Assembly (NCBI GenBank): GCA_910585745.1
Contig: CAJUFM010000017.1
Location: 1-46,005 of the forward strand
Source of the DNA: an uncultured Eubacterium sp.
GTDB taxonomy: Bacteria; Bacillota; Clostridia; Lachnospirales; Lachnospiraceae
Direction of reading: 5' to 3'
Length of the DNA: 46,005 nucleotides
Shown here: positions 1-8,767 of the stretch, in pieces
How the letters are laid out: the number at the start of each line of letters is the position of its first letter
Position numbering within the stretch: the first letter of the stretch is position 1
The notes under the pieces: model-generated
What the model was told of the DNA's origin: nothing
What the model saw: the letters and a program-made list of their open reading frames with translations, nothing else
Database searches by the model: none
Position numbers and translations under genes: made by a program

Positions 1-186
1 TTCCATGCCGGCACGAAGTTTGAAGGGGACAAGATCGTGACCAACGGAGGACGTGTCCTGGGAGTGACCGCCAAGGGAGCAGATCTGAAAGAAGCAAGAA
101 AGAATGCCTATGCCGCTACAGAGTGGATCACTTTCGAGAATAAGTATATGAGAAATGATATAGGTAAGGCGATCGATCAAGTATAA
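1..186 (+). CDS. purD: Phosphoribosylamine-glycine ligase, C-terminal fragment
   Basis: The reading frame is open from base 1 and ends at TAA 184-186, giving the last 61 residues of a protein that begins outside the window. It contains FHAGTK and the stretch VTNGGRVLGVTA, the hallmark end of the GARS C-terminal domain, followed by the usual ARxxAY helix. PurD joins phosphoribosylamine to glycine with ATP in step two of purine synthesis. The next gene, glyA, makes glycine and one-carbon units that feed the same pathway, so the two being neighbours makes sense. There is no clear terminator between them. Confidence 0.93.
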   Translation, partial: FHAGTKFEGDKIVTNGGRVLGVTAKGADLKEARKNAYAATEWITFENKYMRNDIGKAIDQV

Positions 187-230
187 TATCCAAGAGAAGT
201 AACAAGATCGCCTCAGCGATCGATCAAGTA
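169..230 (+). repeat. 15-bp direct repeat at the purD stop and in the purD-glyA gap
   Basis: GCGATCGATCAAGTA occurs at 169-183, inside the last purD codons, and again at 216-230 just before the glyA ribosome site. The second copy also forms a small hairpin (GATCGC 206-211 with GCGATC 216-221, loop CTCA). It looks like a local tandem duplication of the gene end; no function is evident. Confidence 0.6.
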
Positions 231-257
231 AATTAATAATTAAAAAGGAGATAGATT

Positions 258-1496
258 ATGTATTCATTTGAAGAAGTTAAAAAAGCAGATCCAGAGCTTG
301 CCAAGGCGATGGAACTGGAAACCGGCAGACAGAATGACCATATCGAGCTGATCGCTTCGGAGAACTTTGTCAGCAAAGCTGTTATGGCAGCGATGGGAAG
401 CACCTGTACCAATAAGTATGCGGAAGGGTATCCGGGCAAGAGGTATTATGGTGGCTGCCAGTATGTGGATATGGTGGAAGATCTGGCAAGAGACCGCGCT
501 AAAGAGCTGTTTGGCTGTACTTATGCCAATGTTCAGCCCCATTCCGGTGCCCAGGCTAATATGGCAGTTTTCTTTGCCCTTGTAAAACCAGGTGAGACTG
601 TGATGGGAATGAATCTGGATCACGGCGGACATCTTTCCCATGGAAGCCCGGCAAATATTTCAGGAACTTATTATAATATTGTTCCTTATGGAGTAAATGA
701 TGAGGGATTTATTGACTATGATGAGGTGGAGCGAATTGCAAAAGAGTGCAAGCCGAAAATGATCATTGCTGGGGCCAGCGCCTACTGCCGTAAGATTGAT
801 TTTAAGAGATTCCGTGAGATCGCAGATGAAGTGGGTGCGTTCCTGATGGTGGATATGGCACATATCGCCGGGCTGATCGCAGCCGGTGTACATGAGAGCC
901 CGATCCCCTACGCTCATGTGACCACTACTACCACTCATAAAACCCTCCGCGGTCCCCGTGGCGGCATGATTCTTTCCAGTGAGGAATTTGCCAATGAATA
1001 TAAATTGAACAAATCTATTTTCCCTGGCATTCAGGGTGGTCCTCTGATGCATGTGATTGCTGCCAAGGCGGTCTGCTTCAAGGAAGCACTGGATCCAAGC
1101 TTTAAGGAATACGGTAAAAACATCGTGGCAAATGCCCAGGCGCTGAGCAAGGGTCTGATGAACCGTGGCATTGACATTGTTTCCGGCGGCACAGACAACC
1201 ACTTGATGCTGGTAGATCTGGTAAAGAAGGGACTGACGGGCAAGCAGGTAGAGGCGTGGCTGGATGAGGCAAATATCACTGCCAACAAGAACACCATTCC
1301 CAACGATCCCCAGAGTCCATTTGTGACCAGTGGCATCCGACTCGGCACAGCAGCGGTAACGACACGCGGCATGAACACGGAGGATATGGACCAGATCGCA
1401 GATGCCATCGCAATGCTTATCGATGATGTAGAAGCAAATAAAGCAAAGGCAATGGAGATTGTAAAAACATTGACAGACAAGTATCCGTTGTACTAA
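258..1496 (+). CDS. glyA: Serine hydroxymethyltransferase
   Basis: This is a complete 412-residue PLP enzyme of family length. It interconverts serine and glycine while moving a one-carbon unit on or off tetrahydrofolate. Visible hallmarks are LIASENFVS (about 31-39), YAEGYPGKRYYGG (54-66), VDMAHIAGL (198-206) and the Schiff-base lysine K228 in TTTTTHKTLRGPRGG. The start is fixed by AAAAAGGAG about 8 bases upstream. It lies 71 bases after purD and may be co-transcribed with it. The folate synthesis genes at 5311-7668 supply its cofactor. Confidence 0.97.
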   Translation: MYSFEEVKKADPELAKAMELETGRQNDHIELIASENFVSKAVMAAMGSTCTNKYAEGYPGKRYYGGCQYVDMVEDLARDRAKELFGCTYANVQPHSGAQANMAVFFALVKPGETVMGMNLDHGGHLSHGSPANISGTYYNIVPYGVNDEGFIDYDEVERIAKECKPKMIIAGASAYCRKIDFKRFREIADEVGAFLMVDMAHIAGLIAAGVHESPIPYAHVTTTTTHKTLRGPRGGMILSSEEFANEYKLNKSIFPGIQGGPLMHVIAAKAVCFKEALDPSFKEYGKNIVANAQALSKGLMNRGIDIVSGGTDNHLMLVDLVKKGLTGKQVEAWLDEANITANKNTIPNDPQSPFVTSGIRLGTAAVTTRGMNTEDMDQIADAIAMLIDDVEANKAKAMEIVKTLTDKYPLY

Positions 1497-1504
1497 AAAA
1501 TATA

Positions 1505-1522
1505 TATGGCGCCATTGAGCTG
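1505..1522 (-). repeat. Dispersed short repeat, copy 1 (minus orientation)
   Basis: Read on the minus strand this is cagctcaatggcgc, the same core found at 9894-9912 and 12189-12208 on the plus strand. It lies directly after glyA. Three near-identical copies of a 13-14 base word in 46 kb are not expected by chance. Confidence 0.5.
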
Positions 1523-1530
1523 ACGAAATG

Positions 1531-1570
1531 GTCATGCGTTCCATGTGAGTGTGGGGCGCATGGCTTTTTA
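1531..1570 (+). terminator. Probable rho-independent terminator of glyA
   Basis: GTCATGCG (1531-1538) can pair with CGCATGGC (1557-1564), 8 pairs including one G-U, followed by TTTTT at 1565-1569. The loop is long (18 bases), so strength is moderate. Confidence 0.5.
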
Positions 1571-1599
1571 CGCCATAAGATGGTTTATAAATTATATGT

Positions 1600-2002
1600 G
1601 TTCTGGACTATCCACACAGGAGAGAAAGAACAGAGACGCTTGATTTAGAACAGTTTGCTGCACTACGGAATGTTGTAAATTTGCGGATGAGTATATAATG
1701 GAACTTCGTGAGAATGATAGACAGTAGTAAATAATGGATATTTTAGAAGAGGTAAAGTAAATGCGGACACCTTACCAGATATTGTCAATGCCATATAAAA
1801 AAATTGAAAAACCAATAGATGCAGCTATTCGGGAAGTATTTGAAGAAACAGGGATTAAAACTGATAATATAATAAGCCTGGTGTCAAAATCATATATACC
1901 GGCGAATGTTATTTCTGAAAAGCACAGAAAATATTGGGGAAAAGATTTGTAAAGTATCTTTCTGAACATCTGAGCGGTTATGAAGCTTTGAAAATGTATT
2001 AA
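1600..2002 (+). pseudogene. Decayed region with a NUDIX hydrolase remnant
   Basis: The open frame 1761-1952 encodes AAIREVFEETGI, the core of a NUDIX box (REVxEExGI), but the expected GG and the glycines before it are missing (only KKIEKPIDAA remains) and there is no N-terminal fold. After residue 59 the frame hits a stop, while a +2 shift continues as KRFVKYLSEHLSGYEALKMY up to TAA 2000-2002, which reads like the natural C-terminus. Further upstream (1620-1760) are short broken pieces such as LDLEQFAALRNV and FADEYIMELRENDRQ in different frames. I read the stretch as a graveyard of one or more inactivated genes. The exact parent gene is not identified. Confidence 0.6.
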
Positions 2003-2093
2003 TTCTGCTTTTAGGGCAGATTGTTAAACACAATTATGTGTTGTAAAAATACTGTTAAAAGGTAAGAGTATGAATATAAAGGAGATGAAAAGA

Positions 2094-2651
2094 ATGAGCA
2101 GAATTGTTGTCTTGGCTGGCAGCATGCGGAAAGGTGGAAATACCGATTTGCTTGCACAAGCATTTGCAGAAGGGGCAGGTAAAAATAATACGGTTGAGAT
2201 TGTTTCTGTTGCTGATTATAAAGTAAATCCCTGTATTGGCTGTAATTCGTGCTTTAACAGGGAAGGAAACCAGTGTTTTCAAAAAGATGATATGATGAAA
2301 ATTTATGAAAAATTAAAGATTGCTGACATAATAGTAATTGCTTCGCCGGTTTATTTTTATGGGATCAGTGCACAATTAAAAGCAATGATTGACAGATTAC
2401 ATACACCAATGCGAAATGAATTTCGGGTAAAAAAGCTGGCATTGCTGCTGGTGGGGGCTGCAACGTTACCGGAATTGTTTGATGCCATCAAACTGCAATA
2501 TCAGCTTGTACTTAATTATTTTCATCTAAAAGATGCAGGAATGGTTCTTGTAAGAGGAGTTAAGGATGTTGGAGAGATAAAGGAGACAAAAGCGCTGAAG
2601 GAGGCATATGATCTTGGAGTTTCGATTAATGAAAAAAATAGTATTGATTAA
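2094..2651 (+). CDS. Flavodoxin-fold NAD(P)H-dependent FMN reductase / iron-sulfur flavoprotein-like
   Basis: The product is 185 residues. The N-terminal IVVLAGSMRKGGNTDLL is the FMN phosphate-binding loop of the NADPH-dependent FMN reductase family. PCIGCNSCFNREGNQC carries the Cys pattern typical of the subgroup related to iron-sulfur flavoproteins, and ASPVYFYGISAQLKAMIDRL is the second flavin-contact segment. The start at 2094 is chosen over 2070 because AAGGAG (2079-2084) is well placed for it. Proteins of this type reduce small molecules or shuttle electrons in the cytosol of anaerobes. The substrate is unknown. It overlaps the next gene by about 23 bases, so the two are probably transcribed together. 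Confidence 0.85.
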   Translation: MSRIVVLAGSMRKGGNTDLLAQAFAEGAGKNNTVEIVSVADYKVNPCIGCNSCFNREGNQCFQKDDMMKIYEKLKIADIIVIASPVYFYGISAQLKAMIDRLHTPMRNEFRVKKLALLLVGAATLPELFDAIKLQYQLVLNYFHLKDAGMVLVRGVKDVGEIKETKALKEAYDLGVSINEKNSID

Positions 2652-3258
2652 TTTTTTTGTGTGTCTGCTTTTTATTTTGTGCAGCTGTGACAGGCAAATA
2701 CCAAAAGAAAGAAATAGTGCATCTCAGATAATGGATAAGGAGTTAGAGATTGGAACGTATCTTTTTAATGCAGATGAAATGGATTCTATCGAAATTAGTG
2801 GAGAAGATCTTTTAAACCATAAAAAAGTGAATATATCTACAGTAGAAGATGGCAGGGATATAGAACTAGTTATAAAGAGAGCAGAATATGGACCAGCGAT
2901 TGACATGGATGCTTATTTTAGAAAAATTGGAGGTGATAAAATTGGAATTGATTTAGTGACTTATTTGAAGAAATCTACGGACGAATGGTTTGGAGCGTTA
3001 GAAGATTTTTATTATCAGCTATCTTGTTATGATTTTGATAATGATGGAGAAAAGGAAATAATTGTTGCGGCTGGAAATAAGAAAGATATTTTGGAGCTGT
3101 ATATATTACGGCTAGACCATAATAACCCAGATTTTTCCAGTGCGCAAATTCTTAAAAGTATTAATAGTGGATCTAAAGCTTATGTGAACGAAAAAAAGGA
3201 ACTATGCGTTATTGATTTTCAAGGGCAGATATCCACATATTCTCTTAATGATCAATAG
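2629..3258 (+). CDS. Small lipoprotein of unknown function
   Basis: The product is 209 residues from ATG 2629 and begins MKKIVLINFFVCLLFILCSC, a lipoprotein signal with lipobox LCSC and lipidated Cys20. The mature part is hydrophilic. It contains YDFDNDGEKEIIVAAG, a D-x-D-x-D-G loop resembling calcium-binding FG-GAP/VCBS repeats. An alternative in-frame ATG at 2608 has a better Shine-Dalgarno (GGAGG) but would put seven extra residues ahead of the signal. It lies inside the end of the flavoprotein gene. No family was recognised; it is likely anchored to the outer face of the membrane. Confidence 0.7.
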   Translation: MKKIVLINFFVCLLFILCSCDRQIPKERNSASQIMDKELEIGTYLFNADEMDSIEISGEDLLNHKKVNISTVEDGRDIELVIKRAEYGPAIDMDAYFRKIGGDKIGIDLVTYLKKSTDEWFGALEDFYYQLSCYDFDNDGEKEIIVAAGNKKDILELYILRLDHNNPDFSSAQILKSINSGSKAYVNEKKELCVIDFQGQISTYSLNDQ

Positions 3259-3276
3259 CCTGGGGAAAGCAGACTA

Positions 3277-3825
3277 TTAACATAGAAACTCCTTTTTTAA
3301 AAGTCCATATTGAAAATCATCGCCCCAGGTATTATCTTTTCGTTTTATATGCTCCCGCAAAACTGCTTCCCGCTTCATTCCTACCTTTTCCAAAACTTTG
3401 CTTGAACCAGTATTTTCACTATCACATCCCGCTATGATTTTTCTATAGCTGACATCATTAAACAAAAATCGTACAACTGCTTTTGTAGCTTCTGTTGCAT
3501 ATCCTTTTCCCCAATATTCATATCCGAGGACGTATCCAATCCCTGCGATTTCTAAGTAGTCATCGGAATAGCATACATTAATTGATCCTATTATTTTATT
3601 ATCTAATTCGATTATCCAATTATAATCAGACAATTCATTCTTGCCCGCCATATATCCTACATAAGCTCTTGTATCTTCGATTTTTTCGTGGGCATACCAG
3701 CTCGTATATTTTGCCACACGTTCATCACTCGTCCATGTTGCAAAAATTTCTTCTGCATCGCTTATCTGAAACTTCCTTAGTAATAATCTATCTGTTTTAA
3801 TGTCTATTGACCCTTTATGCTCCAT
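3277..3825 (-). CDS. GNAT acetyltransferase, RimJ/RimL type
   Basis: The product is 182 residues. It begins with ETDRLLLRKF-like sequence (IKTDRLLLRKFQISDAEEIF), diagnostic of the RimJ/RimL branch. It continues with IGYVLGYEYWGKGYATEA, whose Y-x-G-x-G-Y-A is the acetyl-CoA pyrophosphate loop, and NTGSSKVLEKVGMKREA near the C-terminus. GAGGAGG lies 7 bases before the ATG. It would transfer acetyl from acetyl-CoA to an amine, perhaps a protein N-terminus or a small molecule; the acceptor cannot be told. It is convergent with the lipoprotein gene on its left and follows the minus-strand lipoprotein gene 3849-5096 by 23 bases, possibly in one transcript. Confidence 0.88.
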   Translation of the reverse strand: MEHKGSIDIKTDRLLLRKFQISDAEEIFATWTSDERVAKYTSWYAHEKIEDTRAYVGYMAGKNELSDYNWIIELDNKIIGSINVCYSDDYLEIAGIGYVLGYEYWGKGYATEATKAVVRFLFNDVSYRKIIAGCDSENTGSSKVLEKVGMKREAVLREHIKRKDNTWGDDFQYGLLKKEFLC

Positions 3826-3848
3826 TTCATTACCTCCTCACGAATGTC

Positions 3849-5096
3849 TCACACGCGCTCTGTCTCTACAAACTCGTTTTTTTCCAGGTCATAATATCCG
3901 GAAATAGAACTATACTCTTCGTCGGAATCATTTTCATACAGGGTATAACATCTGCCATGGTCAAAGGTAGTTACCTCATAACCGGTCTTCCGCAGCCATT
4001 CTGTCAGCTGGCGCTCATAATGGGGCGTCTTGCCACCCTCCAGGTCAATGGAAAATACGATCCCCTGATCCACCAGATAAAACATATTACCGTCTATGAA
4101 AAAGGACTTCCAGCTAAAATCATATCCATCCAGATATTCCATGTTATCCTCATAAATACCGCTTTTTTTATATGCCTCTTTCCATTGTTCATCCTTCATA
4201 AACAGCTGTTTTTCCCCCGTCAGGCAGTCATAGATATAGAGAGCAGCGGTATGGTCTGGAGCCTTTCTGGCATCTTTGCCCGGCTGGCAGGTGTCGCAGC
4301 GCTCATAGATGATCTGATGCTTTTTGCCATAACCAGTGGAGATATAAGCTCCGTGAGCCATCTTGTCTACCAGTGTCAGACGGTCAGACCCAAGCTCATA
4401 TACATACAATCCGTCGTATTTGCACTGAAACAGTATATACCCGTTGCACATGCAGTCTTCCATATAAGTAATATCGTTTGGCATGCCTTTTTTATCTTTG
4501 GGGTTATTTTTAAGTTTAATATATTTTCCCGTCCTGCGGTCAAAAACTTTAAAATCATAGGGATTTATATAGACGATCTGATCAGTGTCCGCATAAAAGT
4601 AGTCTCCCCAGCCCACTGTTTCGTCTTCCAGGATAAAGGAAGCCTGTTCGGTGTGCAGCACATCCCTTTCTGGACTTTTTTCAATTGGGATACTCCATAA
4701 CTGAGTTTTTTCCCTGTTTGTTTCTGGGGCTATAAGAGTGATACAGAAAATTTCATCCTCTGTTACATAGATTGGAACCCCATATTTTCCAAATGGTATG
4801 GTCTGCAGAAGCCTGCCCTTCAATGTGCGTTGCTCAATCACTTTGTCGGTACATTTATAATAATTTCTGTCATTGCACATTGGGTCCTTGGAGCAGTAAA
4901 TGCTCTCATAGGGATCTTTTCCGCTTTTTATGGCATCGCCGCTGACAGCACTGCTGCTGGCATTTTTATGATTCCCGCTCTGTGACAGGTATTCTCCGCC
5001 GCATCCTGCCGCCAGGATGGCAGATAAAAAACATAATCCGGCAACAGCCAGGATGCTCCCTCTGCTATGTATTTTGATACTCTTATTCTTTCTCAT
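3849..5096 (-). CDS. Lipoprotein, 415 residues, unknown function
   Basis: The start at 5096 is preferred over 5141 because GGAGGGG precedes it by about 9 bases and the protein then begins with a clean lipoprotein signal: a basic MRKNKSIKIHSRG, a hydrophobic core, and lipobox LAAGC with Cys32. The mature part is rich in aromatic and charged residues and shows repeated strand-turn blocks (for example YIYDCLTGEKQLF, YYDLEKNEFV). These suggest a beta-propeller-like extracellular domain of the DUF5050 kind, but this is inference. It also carries a CDTCQPGKDARK segment. It lies divergent from folE. Confidence 0.65.
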   Translation of the reverse strand: MRKNKSIKIHSRGSILAVAGLCFLSAILAAGCGGEYLSQSGNHKNASSSAVSGDAIKSGKDPYESIYCSKDPMCNDRNYYKCTDKVIEQRTLKGRLLQTIPFGKYGVPIYVTEDEIFCITLIAPETNREKTQLWSIPIEKSPERDVLHTEQASFILEDETVGWGDYFYADTDQIVYINPYDFKVFDRRTGKYIKLKNNPKDKKGMPNDITYMEDCMCNGYILFQCKYDGLYVYELGSDRLTLVDKMAHGAYISTGYGKKHQIIYERCDTCQPGKDARKAPDHTAALYIYDCLTGEKQLFMKDEQWKEAYKKSGIYEDNMEYLDGYDFSWKSFFIDGNMFYLVDQGIVFSIDLEGGKTPHYERQLTEWLRKTGYEVTTFDHGRCYTLYENDSDEEYSSISGYYDLEKNEFVETERV

Positions 5097-5221
5097 AAAG
5101 TATCCCCTCCATTTGAGGATATTGTAACAGATTCCGGACATGAGAGCAAGCCCTGTACAATGTTTTTCCTAGGTGGATAAATCAGCAGGCAGAAAACAGC
5201 GCATAAAATCCAATTTGTAAT

Positions 5222-5250
5222 TTGACCTTATCCTATAATCGTGGTAAAAT
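5222..5250 (+). promoter_or_regulatory. Sigma-A promoter of the folate operon
   Basis: TTGACC (5222-5227), a 17-base spacer and TAAAAT (5245-5250) lie 60 bases before folE. The leader is too short for a tetrahydrofolate riboswitch. Confidence 0.75.
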
Positions 5251-5310
5251 ATAGTTTAATTTATCGGCACCGTTGTGCTGGCACATTCAGAAGGCGTGAG
5301 GATATGAGAC

Positions 5311-5865
5311 ATGGATAAAGAGAAGATCAAACAGGCGATTACACTGTTTTTAGAAGGAATCGGTGAGGATACAAAAAGAGAAGGGCTGACAGAAACGCCG
5401 GAGCGGATCGCCCAGATGTGTGAGGAGCTTTTTGCCGGATATGAGAGCAGTGCGGCAGAACATCTTGACAGGACATTTTCCTCGAAACAAACTGGTCTGG
5501 TGGTGGAAAAAGATATCACATTTTATTCTGTCTGTGAGCATCATCTGCTTCCTTTTTATGGAAAGGTTCACATTGGATATGTTCCGGAGGGCAGAGTGGT
5601 TGGGTTGAGCAAGCTTGCCCGGACTGTGGAGGTCTATGCCAGACGCGCCCAGATCCAGGAGCAGCTGACGGACCAGATCGCAGATGCAGTAATGGACATA
5701 TTAAAGCCCCAGGCTGTGCTGGTGATGATTGAGGCGGAGCATATGTGTATGACCATGCGGGGCATAAAAAAGCCTGGTTCTAAGACGGTTACCATCAGTA
5801 CAAGAGGATGTGCGGAAAGGGACCCGGAGCTGAAACAGGAGTTTTTCAGTCTCATCCGGCAGTAA
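5311..5865 (+). CDS. folE: GTP cyclohydrolase I
   Basis: The product is 184 residues, the usual length. It opens the ring of GTP to give dihydroneopterin triphosphate, the first step of folate synthesis. Visible features are TETPERIAQM (27-36), the zinc site C75-E-H-H in SVCEHHLLPFYGKVHIGYVP, VVGLSKLAR, and the second zinc cysteine in EAEHMCMTMRGI, followed by KPGSKTVT. It is the first gene of a folate block, folE-folP-folBK. The promoter at 5222-5250 and ribosome site GTGAGGA precede the ATG. Confidence 0.97.
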   Translation: MDKEKIKQAITLFLEGIGEDTKREGLTETPERIAQMCEELFAGYESSAAEHLDRTFSSKQTGLVVEKDITFYSVCEHHLLPFYGKVHIGYVPEGRVVGLSKLARTVEVYARRAQIQEQLTDQIADAVMDILKPQAVLVMIEAEHMCMTMRGIKKPGSKTVTISTRGCAERDPELKQEFFSLIRQ

Positions 5866-5886
5866 TAATAGGAAAGGAAAATACAG

Positions 5887-6693
5887 ATGAGGATTGGAAG
5901 TAGAGAGTTTGAATTTGGGAAAAAAACCTATGTTATGGGGATCTTAAATGTGACGCCGGATTCTTTTTCCGATGGCGGGAGATATAACGACAGGGAAAAG
6001 GCTTTGGAACAGGTTCGGAAGCTGATCACAGAAGGAGCGGATATCATTGATATCGGCGGGGAATCTACCAGACCCGGACATGAGCAGATCCCAGAGGAGG
6101 AAGAGATCCGTCGGGTGGTGCCAGTGATCCGTGAGGTAAAGGAAAAGTTTAATATACCTGTGTCTGTGGACACCTATAGAAGTTCTGTGGCAGAGGCGGC
6201 ACTGGAGGCAGGAGTGGATCTTTTGAATGATATCTGGGGATTTTTATATGATGAAAGGATGGCGGAGCTGGCTGCCAGATTTGATGTACCCGTCTGTCTG
6301 ATGCACAACAGGAATAATACAGAGTACACGGATTTCGTAAAAGATGTGATCGCAGATTTGGAAAAATGTCTGGCGGTGGCGGAAAAATACGGAGTGAAAA
6401 AAGAAAAGATCATACTGGATCCAGGAATTGGATTTGGAAAGACTTATGAGCAGAATCTTATGATGATGAATCATCTGGAAGATATATGTGATATGGGATA
6501 TCCGGTGCTGCTTGGCACTTCCAGAAAGAGTATGATCGGCATTACGCTGGATCTCCCGGTAGAAGAGAGAGAAGAGGGGACCATTGCCACCACCGTGATC
6601 GGGGCCGTGAAAGGCTGCGGTCTTATACGAGTACATAATGTAAAGGCAAATGTCCGGGCACTGCAGATGACAGAAGCGATATACAATAAATAA
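5887..6693 (+). CDS. folP: Dihydropteroate synthase
   Basis: The product is 268 residues of TIM-barrel type. It condenses hydroxymethyl-dihydropterin pyrophosphate with p-aminobenzoate and is the sulfonamide target. Motifs are MGILNVTPDSFSDGG (pyrophosphate loop), DIGGESTRPG, DPGIGFGKT and LLGTSRKSMIG, all in the family order. It follows folE by 21 bases with AGGAAAGGA as ribosome site, so it is in the same operon. Confidence 0.97.
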   Translation: MRIGSREFEFGKKTYVMGILNVTPDSFSDGGRYNDREKALEQVRKLITEGADIIDIGGESTRPGHEQIPEEEEIRRVVPVIREVKEKFNIPVSVDTYRSSVAEAALEAGVDLLNDIWGFLYDERMAELAARFDVPVCLMHNRNNTEYTDFVKDVIADLEKCLAVAEKYGVKKEKIILDPGIGFGKTYEQNLMMMNHLEDICDMGYPVLLGTSRKSMIGITLDLPVEEREEGTIATTVIGAVKGCGLIRVHNVKANVRALQMTEAIYNK

Positions 6694-6798
6694 TTGAACA
6701 AATAGCAGCCTGACGGCACTCATGCTGCTCTGGGTTATTGGGTCAGTGGCGGAGGGTTAGAGGATATAAGGTCAGCTCTTAGGAAAGGATGTGGGAAT

Positions 6799-7668
6799 AT
6801 GGATAAAATAGAGATCCGGAATCTGGAATGTTACTGTCATCACGGTGTGATGCGGGAGGAAAATGTGCTGGGACAGAAATTTCTTGTGTCTGCTGTTCTG
6901 TATATGGATACCAGAAAGGCAGGAAACGAGGATGATCTGTCCCAGTCTGTAAATTACGCGGAGACAGCGCATTTTATCAATGAGATCATGTCACTAAAGG
7001 AGCACAGGCTGATCGAGTCGGTGGCAGAACATATCGCCAGGGAGGTATTGTTAAAGTATCCTCTGCTGAGAAAGATCGAGGTCAGTATCCAGAAGCCCTG
7101 GGCTCCGATCCTGCTTCCTCTGGAAACGGTGGCTGTGACCATCGAAAGACAGTGGACCAGAGTGTACGCTGGTGTCGGTTCCAATCAGGGGAACCGCAGG
7201 AAGTATATTGATAATGCCTATGCTGGAATTCGCAATAACCGATACTGTAAATGCGCATATATGTCCAATATCATTGATACGGAGCCTTATGGCTACACGG
7301 AACAGCCCAATTTCCTCAATGGCGTTATCTGTTTTGAAACCTTATACAGCCCAGAGGAGCTCCTAAAGTTTTTCCACCGGCTGGAGGATGAGGGGGACCG
7401 GACGAGAGAGATCCATTGGGGACCGAGGACCATTGATCTGGACATACTGTTTTACGGAGACCGGATCCTTCAGACGGTGGACTTGATCATTCCCCACAAA
7501 GAAATTCCCTGCCGCAGATTTGTGCTGGAGCCCCTCAATGAGATCGCGCCCTATGTGATTCATCCGGTTCTTGGAAAAACTGTGAGGGATATATACACAG
7601 AATTTTTGGAAAGAGAAAAAAAGGAGGATAAGGATGCTGGATTTGAAAGAGGCCAGAAAAAATATTGA
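6799..7668 (+). CDS. folBK: Dihydroneopterin aldolase / HPPK fusion
   Basis: This 289-residue protein has two folate enzymes in one chain. Residues 1 to about 118 are FolB: CYCHHGVMREENVLGQKF, and the catalytic lysine in VSIQKPWAP at K99. From about 121 it is FolK: RVYAGVGSNQGNR at the start, then the RTIDLDILFYG block that holds the magnesium-binding aspartates, and IPHKEIPCRRFVLEPLNEIAP. Together they turn dihydroneopterin into the pyrophosphate substrate of FolP. FolB-FolK fusions are common in Clostridia. It lies 105 bases after folP and its 3' end overlaps pheA by 35 bases. Confidence 0.95.
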   Translation: MDKIEIRNLECYCHHGVMREENVLGQKFLVSAVLYMDTRKAGNEDDLSQSVNYAETAHFINEIMSLKEHRLIESVAEHIAREVLLKYPLLRKIEVSIQKPWAPILLPLETVAVTIERQWTRVYAGVGSNQGNRRKYIDNAYAGIRNNRYCKCAYMSNIIDTEPYGYTEQPNFLNGVICFETLYSPEELLKFFHRLEDEGDRTREIHWGPRTIDLDILFYGDRILQTVDLIIPHKEIPCRRFVLEPLNEIAPYVIHPVLGKTVRDIYTEFLEREKKEDKDAGFERGQKKY

Positions 7669-8767
7669 TGCGATTGACAGGCAGATCGTAGAACTTTTTG
7701 AAAAGCGTATGTTGGAAGCAAATGCTGTGGCAGAGTACAAAAGAAAGACCGGGAAGGCAGTGTACGACAAGGAGCGGGAAGATGAAAAGCTGGAGAACCT
7801 TGGACAGCTTTCCAGCAATGAATTCAATAAGAAAGCTATTACCGAGCTGTTTAGCCAGATTATGTCCATCAGTCGCAAATACCAGTATACGGTTCTTCCC
7901 CAGACATCAAAGCTGGCAGATCTTAAAAGGGCAGAAAAACTTCCAGTGGGTATGGATACGAAGGTCTGCTATTTTGGAGTACCAGGAGCCCATACCCATC
8001 AGGCGATGGAGGATTTTTTTGGTGAAGAGATCACTGGTATCAGCTGTCCAACCTTTCAGAGTGTGATGGAAGCTGTGGAACAGGGAGAGGCAGATTATGG
8101 TGTTCTTCCTATTGAGAATTCTTCCACCGGGGGGATTACGGCAAATTATGATCTGCTTTTGAATTATTCTAATTGCATCGTAGGTCAGTATGTAAACCGG
8201 ATCGAGCAGTGTCTGCTGGCGCTGCCAGGGGTCTCGATGGATGAGATCAGGACCGTCTATTCCCATCCCCAGGGGCTGTTGCAGTGCAGTGGATTTTTAA
8301 AAGAACATCCGGAGTTTGACCAAATTGAATTTTCTAATACAGCCACAGCGGCAAAAAAGGTAGCGGAAGATGGAGATCGGTCCCAGGCGGCGATCGCAGC
8401 GAAGCGGGCTGCAAAAGAATACGGGCTTCAGGTGCTGCAGGAGGGAATCCAGCAGGAGAAAAATAATTCCACCAGGTTTATTGTCATTGGAAGAGAGCCC
8501 ATTTATCTGGAGGACAGTAATAAGATCGCTCTTTGTATTGAGCTGTCCCACGAGTGTGGTTCTTTGTACCGGATCCTGTCTCATTTTCTTTTTAATGGAT
8601 TGAACATGACACTCATCGAGTCCCGTCCGATGAAAGGGAAAAACTGGGAGTATCGTTTTTTTATTGACATTGAAGGAAATCTTGAAGACCCTTCGGTACA
8701 AAATGCCCTCCGCGGTATAAAGGAAGAGGCGAAGAGTGTGAGAGTGCTGGGAAATTTTAAGTGCTGA
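7634..8767 (+). CDS. pheA: Chorismate mutase / prephenate dehydratase
   Basis: The product is 377 residues in three parts. Residues 1-85 are an AroQ chorismate mutase helix bundle (LDLKEARKNIDAIDRQIVELFEKRM). Residues about 105-285 are prephenate dehydratase, with YFGVPGAHTHQAM, PIENSSTGGI and NSTRFIVIG. Residues about 300-377 are an ACT domain (CIELSHECGSLYRIL, followed by ESRPMKG), the usual site of phenylalanine feedback. It makes phenylpyruvate from chorismate. AAGGAGG precedes the ATG, which lies inside the folBK 3' end, so translation is probably coupled. Folate and phenylalanine share chorismate as source, which may explain the linkage. Confidence 0.96.
   Translation: MLDLKEARKNIDAIDRQIVELFEKRMLEANAVAEYKRKTGKAVYDKEREDEKLENLGQLSSNEFNKKAITELFSQIMSISRKYQYTVLPQTSKLADLKRAEKLPVGMDTKVCYFGVPGAHTHQAMEDFFGEEITGISCPTFQSVMEAVEQGEADYGVLPIENSSTGGITANYDLLLNYSNCIVGQYVNRIEQCLLALPGVSMDEIRTVYSHPQGLLQCSGFLKEHPEFDQIEFSNTATAAKKVAEDGDRSQAAIAAKRAAKEYGLQVLQEGIQQEKNNSTRFIVIGREPIYLEDSNKIALCIELSHECGSLYRILSHFLFNGLNMTLIESRPMKGKNWEYRFFIDIEGNLEDPSVQNALRGIKEEAKSVRVLGNFKC

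Noticed and set aside
168..232. CRISPR-like direct repeat before glyA
   Set aside because: Only two copies of 15 bases, one inside the purD coding end; no spacers or cas genes.
660..1544. Long minus-strand frame of 294 codons opposite glyA
   Set aside because: It is a shadow of the strongly conserved glyA frame and has no ribosome site or family resemblance.
3807..4700. Plus-strand frame of 297 codons opposite the lipoprotein gene
   Set aside because: The minus-strand gene has a lipobox, ribosome site and coherent protein sequence; the plus frame is a shadow.
5251..5310. Tetrahydrofolate riboswitch before folE
   Set aside because: The leader between the promoter and the start is only about 60 bases and shows just a GTGC-GCAC mini-hairpin; the riboswitch needs more sequence and its conserved cores are absent.
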